5,669 bases of DNA from the NCBI GenBank assembly GCA_025060055.1, contig JANXCK010000220.1, positions 1-5,669 on the forward strand. The letters run 5' to 3'. Every line of letters begins with the position of its first letter. The stretch's first letter is position 1. This DNA comes from Fimbriimonadales bacterium. GTDB taxonomy: Bacteria > Armatimonadota > Fimbriimonadia > Fimbriimonadales > GBS-DC. Under the pieces are notes generated by a model. The model saw only the letters and a program-made list of their open reading frames with translations. It was not told the DNA's origin and ran no database searches. Position numbers and translations under genes: made by a program. This document shows, one piece after another, positions 1 through 4,735 of this stretch.

Positions 1-1
1 C

Positions 2-589
2 CCAATCACGGTTTCCTACGGCTATCAGGGTGGCAAGCGCACGCGCGAGCGCGAGCAGGTGCATTACGCCGCCACCGTCGACAATCTGGTGAATCTTGCC
101 AGTCAAGAGTGCCTGATGATGAAGGGTCTAACACCCCGCGCAACACAAGGCGGGCAACTGACGCTACCAATTCAGGCAGTGGTGGAAACGCCCGCGCCCG
201 CTGAAAAGCGCATCAAAATTCAGAGCGTCTCGTATGAGCGTGAGGGACGACGCGCGAAGGCGCGCGTCTATCTGCAAGCCGAAAATCGCACCTTAGAAGG
301 CGCCGCCGAAGGCGAAGCGCAACCGCACCGACTCGTCGCCGAAGCGACCCTCAACGCGCTCAAACCCCTCACGCCGCCCAACATGCAAATCACTCTCCTT
401 CAGGTGAGCGAGACCACAAGCGAGACAGGGCATGCGATTGTGAATGCCATCATCTTGTCAGAAGACGGTGAGACACGCCAAGAGTTGGTCGGCAGCGCGC
501 TGCGACGCGAAGACCCCTACCGCGCCGTCGCCGCCGCCGTGCTGGACGCGCTCAACCGACCACTGGGACGCATGCTCGACTATGTGTAG
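2..589 (+). CDS. Unrecognised protein, C-terminal part, with two tandem beta-beta-alpha modules (5' end outside window)
   Basis: The frame is open from the first full codon at base 2 to TAG at 587-589, so the gene begins upstream. The GTG at 59 is a possible start, but the frame before it already reads like coding sequence (PITVSYGYQGGKRTR...), so I treat the gene as 5'-truncated. Counting from base 2 (~195 residues), there is a short N-terminal segment, a Pro/Ala-rich linker near residues 60-69, and two similar modules at about residues 70-123 and 129-188. Each has beta-strand-like stretches followed by an Ala/Leu-rich helix ending RLVAEATLNALKPL in the first and RAVAAAVLDALNRPL in the second. 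The second module's ending recalls the C-terminal regulatory domain of 2-isopropylmalate synthase (G.GAS...A..AYLNALN), but no catalytic domain is visible. No signal peptide or membrane segment is seen in this part. The function is unknown. A 373-base gap separates it from the next gene, so they are probably not co-transcribed. Confidence 0.75.
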   Translation, partial: PITVSYGYQGGKRTREREQVHYAATVDNLVNLASQECLMMKGLTPRATQGGQLTLPIQAVVETPAPAEKRIKIQSVSYEREGRRAKARVYLQAENRTLEGAAEGEAQPHRLVAEATLNALKPLTPPNMQITLLQVSETTSETGHAIVNAIILSEDGETRQELVGSALRREDPYRAVAAAVLDALNRPLGRMLDYV

Positions 590-650
590 TGGCAAGTGCC
601 TTAGAGGTCAGAAGTTACCTCAAGGACTGCCTAATACTAATCGGCTTAGT

Positions 651-707
651 AGACGCCGTCATGTCGTCGGCGTCTCGCCGACGCGACGCATGCGCTTGCG
701 TAGCGTC
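651..707. repeat. Cluster of overlapping inverted repeats
   Basis: Three stems can be read directly. AGACGCCG (651-658) pairs with CGGCGTCT (668-675). CGTCGGCG (665-672) pairs with CGCCGACG (676-683) around a 3-base TCT loop. GACGCGACGCA (680-690) pairs with TGCGTAGCGTC (697-707) with one internal mismatch around a 6-base loop. The first two share bases 668-672 and so cannot form together. No T-run follows, so this is not a standard intrinsic terminator. It may be a dispersed intergenic repeat; copy number cannot be judged from this window. Confidence 0.6.
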
Positions 708-791
708 AGCGTCCCGCTTGACGATTTGCGTCGCCTGAAACCCCGAAAAAGTGACTTGCAGTACACGCTCTGGGAGACTGTTTAAGAAATA

Positions 792-888
792 GACGGCTAA
801 AGCCGTTCCTCTGCAAACGAAGCCCGCCTACGCGGGCTATCAGCCGACAAAGGTCGGCTTGGTCTACACAGGAACGGCTTCAGCCGTC
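792..888. repeat. 97-bp REP/MITE-like palindromic element with two internal hairpins
   Basis: The outer arms GACGGCTAAAGCCGTTCCT (792-810) and its near reverse complement (870-888) match at 18 of 19 positions. Each arm is itself a small palindrome: ACGGCT-aa-AGCCGT at 793-806 and ACGGCT-tc-AGCCGT at 874-887. Inside are two perfect 7-bp hairpins: AGCCCGC (821-827) with GCGGGCT (832-838), and AGCCGAC (842-848) with GTCGGCT (853-859). The result is a closed multi-stem cruciform. From memory, intergenic elements with a similar centre (an ACGAAGCCCGC...GCGGGCT core) are widespread in Cyanobacteria, Chloroflexi and related phyla. No transposase and no clear target-site duplication are seen. It could act as DNA or as a transcribed RNA structure, and the sequence does not decide between them. 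Confidence 0.75.
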
Positions 889-924
889 GCGCCCCGAAGA
901 CAGTTCTCGAACATCCTCATCGGG

Positions 925-942
925 TGTTGACATTTGTCGTCA
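925..942. promoter_or_regulatory. Candidate BlaI/CopY-type operator overlapping the -35 box
   Basis: The dyad TGttGACAttTGTCgtCA is centred between 933 and 934. The inner arms GACA (929-932) and TGTC (935-938) are perfect, and the outermost TG/CA pairs (925-926 and 941-942) also match. The spacing is that of the TACAnnTGTA core bound by BlaI/MecI/CopY-family repressors, with G/C in place of the outer T/A of that core. It covers the -35 hexamer, so a bound repressor would block RNA polymerase. Autoregulation is inferred from position and family; binding has not been shown. Confidence 0.5.
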
Positions 943-956
943 AAATGGGGTATCAT
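927..956 (+). promoter_or_regulatory. Near-consensus housekeeping-type promoter of the blaI-like/M56 operon
   Basis: A perfect -35 hexamer TTGACA (927-932) is followed after an 18-base spacer by TATCAT (951-956), which is 5/6 to TATAAT. The expected transcription start about 7 bases downstream falls at roughly 963, the first base of the in-frame GTG chosen for the repressor. The operon would therefore be leaderless. The strength of both boxes argues that translation does not begin upstream at GTG 924 or ATG 945, since both lie inside the promoter. Confidence 0.7.
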
Positions 957-962
957 AGAGCC

Positions 963-1346
963 GTGCGACGCAAAGGCGGGATTGGCGAGCAGGAGTTGGC
1001 GTTGTGGCGCTATGTGGCACGCCACGCGCCCGTGCGCACGCGCGATGCCGTCGAGGGTTTCGGCAAACCCAACGGTCTTTCACGCACGACCGTAATCACC
1101 ATGCTGGAGCGGCTGCGCAAGAAGGGCTACCTGCGCCGCTTTGAGCAAGAGGGCACACTCTACTACGAGCCTGCTGTCGCCGAAGAGCAGCTGCTGCAGC
1201 AAGCGCTGGAGCGGTTCGTCGGAGGTGTGCTGGGTGGGTCGGTCACGCCGTTTGTGTCGTACCTGTTGCAGTCGGAGTCGCTTACCGAAGATGAGGTAGC
1301 GATGCTGCGCCAACTGCTGGAACGGCTGAAAGAGCAAGAGGGGTGA
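963..1346 (+). CDS. BlaI/MecI/CopY-family winged-helix transcriptional repressor
   Basis: From GTG 963 the product is 127 residues, the usual length for this family of dimeric DNA-binding repressors. The recognition-helix region LSRTTVITMLERLRKKGYL (39-57) is the family hallmark; it is followed by a wing (EGTLYYEPAV, 63-72) and a helical dimerisation tail with the typical FVGGVLGGSV and LTEDEVAMLRQLLERL patterns. In-frame GTG 924 and ATG 945 would add 13 or 6 residues, but both fall within the promoter and neither has a Shine-Dalgarno sequence, so I favour a leaderless start at 963. The stop is 3 bases before the M56 protease start, which marks a classic blaI-blaR1-type operon. In that system the repressor is removed after the membrane partner senses a ligand. 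The Asn-Phe pair cleaved in staphylococcal BlaI/MecI is not evident; the corresponding stretch reads VSYLLQSE. Target genes beyond its own operon are unknown. Confidence 0.9.
   Translation: MRRKGGIGEQELALWRYVARHAPVRTRDAVEGFGKPNGLSRTTVITMLERLRKKGYLRRFEQEGTLYYEPAVAEEQLLQQALERFVGGVLGGSVTPFVSYLLQSESLTEDEVAMLRQLLERLKEQEG
1336..1343 (+). promoter_or_regulatory. Shine-Dalgarno-like site for the M56 gene
   Basis: AAGAGGGG (1336-1343), running into TGA, sits 6 bases before ATG 1350, inside the last codons of the repressor gene. The purine tract and spacing support translation from 1350 (or the adjacent ATG 1353) and coupling to the repressor. This contrasts with the leaderless first gene of the operon. 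Confidence 0.5.
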
Positions 1347-1349
1347 GCC

Positions 1350-3329
1350 ATGATGGAAAACATGCTGCTAACGGCGTTAGGACGCGCCTGCGTACACGGG
1401 GGCGCACTGGCGCTTGTGGTTTGGCTGCTTGCAAAGGGCATGCGGCGCGTGCCGCTGAGCTTGCAGCGTTGGGGCTGGTGGCTGGTGTGCGCGAAAACGC
1501 TGCTGGCGTTCACGGGCTGGGTATGGATTAGCCTGCCCTTGTTGCCTGCCGACACCGAGTGGAAACCTGCAGAGCCGTATGAGCCGTATCGCCTCGCGCA
1601 CGAGCAGCGTGCCGAGCTGCCCGCTACGCCGAGTATAACGCAGGCGACGAGTCCCGTTGCGAGTCCGCCTATTCAGGGGCAGCCGCTGATGCTTGCTGAC
1701 TACGCCCCTGCAGCGCTGGCGTGGCTTTGGGTGGCGATGGTAGTCGCTCTCTTCGTGGGGATGGGACGACGCTGGGCGCAGATTGAGCGGCGTTGGCGTG
1801 AGGCGCGTCCGCTGGACGACGCCCGCTGGCGCGCGCATGTTCATCGGCTCTGCGTGCAGATGGAGCTGCCCTCGGTGCCCCAAGTGCGCCTGTCGGAAGG
1901 TGACCACCCCCCGATGGCGCTCATTGGCAACCGCGTGCTAATCGCCGAGCGCCTCTGGGAACAGCTTTCTGACGAGGAACGGACAACAGTTCTGGCGCAC
2001 GAGTTTGCGCACTTGCAACGGGGCGATGCGTGGTGGAGCCTCGTGCCGATGCTGGCGCAAGTGCTGTTCTTTTTCTTCCCGCCGATTCGCTACGCGATGC
2101 GCCAGTGGGAGCTGGGCTGCGAGGTCGCCAGCGATGCAATAGCGATGCGTGTTGCCGAATGCACGCCCTACGCCTACGGCAGCTTGTTGCTGAAAATCGC
2201 GGAGCGGATGCGCCCTGTGGCGACGCCGTTGGGAGCAGGGACGACGCATAACTTTCGTCATTTGCGGACGCGCTTGCAGCAGCTGACACCCGCGCGCCTG
2301 ACGACGGCGTGGCTGAGCGTGCTGACGCTGGGGCTTGTCGCTTTGCTTGCCCTGCCGTGGCAGGTGACCGCGCAGGTCAAGACACCCAAGAAGGACGCGC
2401 TTGTGCGTCAACTGCGGGCGTTAGCAGGTGCCGACTGGAGAGAGGCGTTTAGGGTCGGTCTGCAACTCGCGTCGTTGCCCCCCGATACAGGCTACGCGCT
2501 GCTGAAGCAACACTGGAACCGCCTGCCAGTCCACGCGCGACGGCAGATGCTGAAAGCGTTCTACTACACGCTTCCGTATCCGCTAAGCCCGCGCATGCAT
2601 CCAAAATTGGTGCCCGTGTTGGAACTGGGCGCAACCGATCGCTCGCCCAGCGTGCGCGACTGGGTAAAGACCTATCTGCAGGATCTTGCCTTGCGCGAGT
2701 TCAGGGACACTGAGTCGCTGCGGGCGTGGTTTGCACAGTATCGGAACCTGCCTGCAGCGCAGGTCGTGCGGGCGCACTGGGAGCCGTTCCTGCGCGACTT
2801 GCCCAAGCTGCCCCCAGCCGAACGCGAGGCGCGCCTGATGCGCCTTGCGGAATCGTTCGTGTGGCTGCGCGAGCCAACCGTAGTGCGTCCGCTGGCAGCG
2901 CGCTATCGTCTGCACGCAGTACTTGCCGAAACCTTGTACGCGAATCGGATGGACGCGAGCAAGTTGAGACTGCTGGAGCACGTGCTGAGATGCTTGCTCA
3001 CGCTGTCGCGCAGCGAGCAAGAGCTGCGCCCTGCGGTTGCGCCGTTGCTGGATCCGCAGCAGCCCTGCGCCACTGCGGTGCGAGCGTTGACGGTGGACAT
3101 ACTGAGCGACTCGCAGTGTGCGTGGGTGACACCCCAGCTAATTGCGCTCGCGCAGCACGCAGTGAAACAACCTGTGGAGCCCGAGCTGTGGATGGAGCTG
3201 GCAGAAGCGTTCTGTAGGCTGGAAGTGAAGCAAGCGTTGCCGACCCTGCGCGCCATGCGCGCCCGCGCCAAAAGCCCTACCTTGCGCGAGAATATCAAGA
3301 GAGCGATTATGGAACTGGAGAGACTGTGA
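1350..3329 (+). CDS. M56 (BlaR1/MecR1-type) membrane metalloprotease with helical, possibly HEAT-like C-terminal region
   Basis: This 659-residue protein has predicted membrane helices near residues 9-29, 43-65, 118-138, 229-246 and 318-338. Zinc-protease signatures lie between helices 3 and 4 and just after helix 4: VLAHEFAHLQRGD carries HExxH at 217-221, and ELGCEVASDAIAM supplies E258, the likely third zinc ligand, and D262. These are the M56 hallmarks of BlaR1/MecR1 sensor-transducers. After the last helix, residues ~345-659 are helical, rich in Leu, Arg and Ala, with segments that resemble HEAT repeats (VPVLELGATDRSPSVRDWV, 421-439; ALPTLRAMRARAKSP, 629-643). No penicillin-binding SxxK sensor motif is evident there, so the signal is probably not a beta-lactam and is unknown. 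The gene follows the repressor by 3 bases. The expected role is intramembrane signal reception leading to removal of the repressor. The family call is firm; the HEAT-like reading is moderate. Confidence 0.88.
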   Translation: MMENMLLTALGRACVHGGALALVVWLLAKGMRRVPLSLQRWGWWLVCAKTLLAFTGWVWISLPLLPADTEWKPAEPYEPYRLAHEQRAELPATPSITQATSPVASPPIQGQPLMLADYAPAALAWLWVAMVVALFVGMGRRWAQIERRWREARPLDDARWRAHVHRLCVQMELPSVPQVRLSEGDHPPMALIGNRVLIAERLWEQLSDEERTTVLAHEFAHLQRGDAWWSLVPMLAQVLFFFFPPIRYAMRQWELGCEVASDAIAMRVAECTPYAYGSLLLKIAERMRPVATPLGAGTTHNFRHLRTRLQQLTPARLTTAWLSVLTLGLVALLALPWQVTAQVKTPKKDALVRQLRALAGADWREAFRVGLQLASLPPDTGYALLKQHWNRLPVHARRQMLKAFYYTLPYPLSPRMHPKLVPVLELGATDRSPSVRDWVKTYLQDLALREFRDTESLRAWFAQYRNLPAAQVVRAHWEPFLRDLPKLPPAEREARLMRLAESFVWLREPTVVRPLAARYRLHAVLAETLYANRMDASKLRLLEHVLRCLLTLSRSEQELRPAVAPLLDPQQPCATAVRALTVDILSDSQCAWVTPQLIALAQHAVKQPVEPELWMELAEAFCRLEVKQALPTLRAMRARAKSPTLRENIKRAIMELERL

Positions 3330-3397
3330 GGCACGCTCACTGCGCGGCGAGCTTGCCTCCAGTCGCCTAGCAGATGCGCTCGCCTCTGCGCGTAAGG

Positions 3398-3403
3398 TAG
3401 AAT
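3398..3403 (+). promoter_or_regulatory. Probable -10 box of the restriction-modification operon
   Basis: TAGAAT (3398-3403, within GGTAGAATAG) fits the TANNNT -10 pattern at 5/6 to consensus and lies 9 bases before ATG 3413. No good -35 hexamer is found 16-18 bases upstream (the region reads ATGCGCTC), and no Shine-Dalgarno sequence lies between the box and the ATG. The transcript would start about 2-4 bases before the ATG, so the methylase mRNA would be effectively leaderless. The box also contains an in-frame TAG stop (3398-3400), which rules out extending the gene beyond it. Confidence 0.5.
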
Positions 3404-3412
3404 AGCGGGCTG

Positions 3413-4735
3413 ATGGAGCAGCTCAGCCTGTGGGAAGCGGAGCATCTCGGCGTGGTATTTGCTCGCACGCACCGCGAGCAACTGGAGCGCAAGTATCAAT
3501 CGATTCTGCAAGAACGCCCCGACCTTGCAGAAAAGGTGTCGTACCGTGCGAACAAGGGACTGCCTCTGCTGCGATTGTACCGCTACAAAGAAGCATTTGC
3601 CTATACGCTGGTGACAGATATACTCCAAGCCCACGCTAACCGAGGAACGCTGAATGTTTTTGATCCGTTCTCAGGGATGGGGACAACCCTCTTCGCGTCT
3701 TCGATTCTGGGCATGCCTGCTTGGGGTATTGACCGCCTTCCTGTGGGGGTGTTCGTTGCAAACACGATTCTGGAGATGCTGGAGATTGAGCCAGGCACTA
3801 TCGTTGACGCTTACCAGCGCCTTGTACCTGTCGTTGCGAGTTTGCCCGAAGCGTCAGTGGCAGAGGATGTGGCAATTATGAAAATCGCTTTCGAACCTCA
3901 GGTACTCAGGCGTCTCCGCCAGTGGAAATCAGGAATATTAGGGTTGCCCAGCCCGCAGCGTGAGGTGATGACTTTACTTTTCCTGTCGATTCTTGAGCCA
4001 TGCAGCTACACTTCAAAAGATGGGCAGTTTCTGCGCCTGCGCCGAGACAAGACAATTATCTTTCCCGATGCTGCCATAGCGGAGCGCGTATTAGCTGCGG
4101 AGCGCGACTTAGCGATGAGTCGCTCGCTGGGCTGGAGACGCCGCGCACCCGCGCTGGCGTTGCTGGGGGACGCTCGCGCACTTCCGAACCCCCCTGTGCC
4201 TGAAAAGCCGAACTTGGTGATTACATCGCCTCCTTATGTCAACCGCTACGACTACACGCGCTCCTACTCGCTGGAGTTATGTTTCTTTTTCGTCGACAAC
4301 TTTGAGCAACTAAAACAACTCCGACATAGTGTGCTACGCTCTCACATTGAGGTCAAAGTAGATCCTTCGGAGCAGCCCTCGCACCCTGCTGTTTCGGAAC
4401 TGACACAGATATTGCGGGCACGTCGTGAGCAACTCAACAATCCGCGCATTCCCGATATGATTACGGGATACTTCGTAGACATGGAACAAGTAATCCGCGA
4501 GTTAGGGCGTCTCTGCGCTGAAGATACACTCGTCTACATGGTGGTGGACAATGTCCGATTTGAGGGTGAGCTGTTGCCCGTCGATCTGATACTCTGTGAC
4601 ATAGCTGAGGCACACGGGTTCCAGACAGAAACGATCTGGGTGGCGCGATACAAGGGCAACAGCTCCCAGCAGATGGGGCGCTATGGACGAGTTCCTGTGC
4701 GAGAAAGCGTGGTTGTATGGAGAAAAGTCAGGTGA
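3413..4735 (+). CDS. Site-specific amino-DNA-methyltransferase, probably N4-cytosine; modification half of a type II R-M pair
   Basis: The 440-residue product carries the AdoMet-binding motif I DPFSGMGTT (84-92), an acidic motif II residue in WGIDR (D107), LGDARALP (251-258), and the catalytic motif IV TSPPY (271-275) followed by VNRYDYTRSYSLEL. An SPPY form of motif IV is typical of N4-cytosine methylases, although some N6-adenine enzymes share it. A motif X-like region lies before motif I (about 44-67). About 165 residues separate motifs II and IV and presumably contain target recognition, giving an alpha-like order. The C-terminal YKGN...GRVPVRESVVVWRK resembles the end of related methylases. 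It would methylate the site cut by its neighbour. ATG 3413 is the first in-frame ATG after the TAG at 3398. The stop overlaps the nuclease start by 4 bases (GTGA). Target specificity cannot be read from the sequence. Confidence 0.88.
   Translation: MEQLSLWEAEHLGVVFARTHREQLERKYQSILQERPDLAEKVSYRANKGLPLLRLYRYKEAFAYTLVTDILQAHANRGTLNVFDPFSGMGTTLFASSILGMPAWGIDRLPVGVFVANTILEMLEIEPGTIVDAYQRLVPVVASLPEASVAEDVAIMKIAFEPQVLRRLRQWKSGILGLPSPQREVMTLLFLSILEPCSYTSKDGQFLRLRRDKTIIFPDAAIAERVLAAERDLAMSRSLGWRRRAPALALLGDARALPNPPVPEKPNLVITSPPYVNRYDYTRSYSLELCFFFVDNFEQLKQLRHSVLRSHIEVKVDPSEQPSHPAVSELTQILRARREQLNNPRIPDMITGYFVDMEQVIRELGRLCAEDTLVYMVVDNVRFEGELLPVDLILCDIAEAHGFQTETIWVARYKGNSSQQMGRYGRVPVRESVVVWRKVR
4719..4722 (+). 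promoter_or_regulatory. Shine-Dalgarno site deciding the nuclease start
   Basis: GGAG (4719-4722) lies 9 bases before GTG 4732, within the last codons of the methylase. Together with the GTGA overlap it supports GTG 4732 as the start, rather than the in-frame GTG at 4765. Nuclease translation would then depend on ribosomes finishing the methylase. Confidence 0.5.

Larger units (their letters stand above)
590..926. other. Non-coding gap carrying two structured repeats
   Basis: No convincing gene is seen on either strand. An open frame crosses 444-785, but it is a Ser/Arg-rich shadow of the upstream gene that continues into hairpin DNA. The gap holds inverted-repeat clusters at 651-707 and 792-888. 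Bases 590-650 contain only weak stems (for example GAGGT 604-608 with ACCTC 617-621) and no T-tract, so a rho-independent terminator cannot be claimed. I see nothing recognisable in 708-791, or in 889-924 ahead of the promoter. Confidence 0.6.

Noticed and set aside
604..621. Possible terminator stem GAGGT/ACCTC after the first gene
   Set aside because: Short stem, long loop, no T-run.
444..785. 113-codon + strand open frame across the end of the first gene and the gap
   Set aside because: It is a shifted shadow of the first gene, rich in Ser, Arg and Pro, and runs on into hairpin DNA; no domain is recognisable.
590..962. CRISPR array in the repeat-rich gap
   Set aside because: The repeats are inverted and of different types; no regularly spaced direct repeats and no cas genes.
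1377..1907. 176-codon minus strand open frame
   Set aside because: Antisense to the N-terminal half of the M56 gene, Arg/Pro/His-rich, with no start signal or domain.
3326..3340. Possible terminator hairpin GTGAG/CTCAC at the M56 stop
   Set aside because: Only 5 base pairs and no T-tract after it; insufficient for a terminator call.
3330..3412. Controller (C) protein gene for the R-M system
   Set aside because: The 83-base gap is too short and has no suitable frame; none is visible between or within the two genes.
2903..3634. 243-codon minus strand open frame
   Set aside because: It lies antisense to the well-supported M56 and methylase genes and has no recognisable motif; a high-GC antisense artefact.
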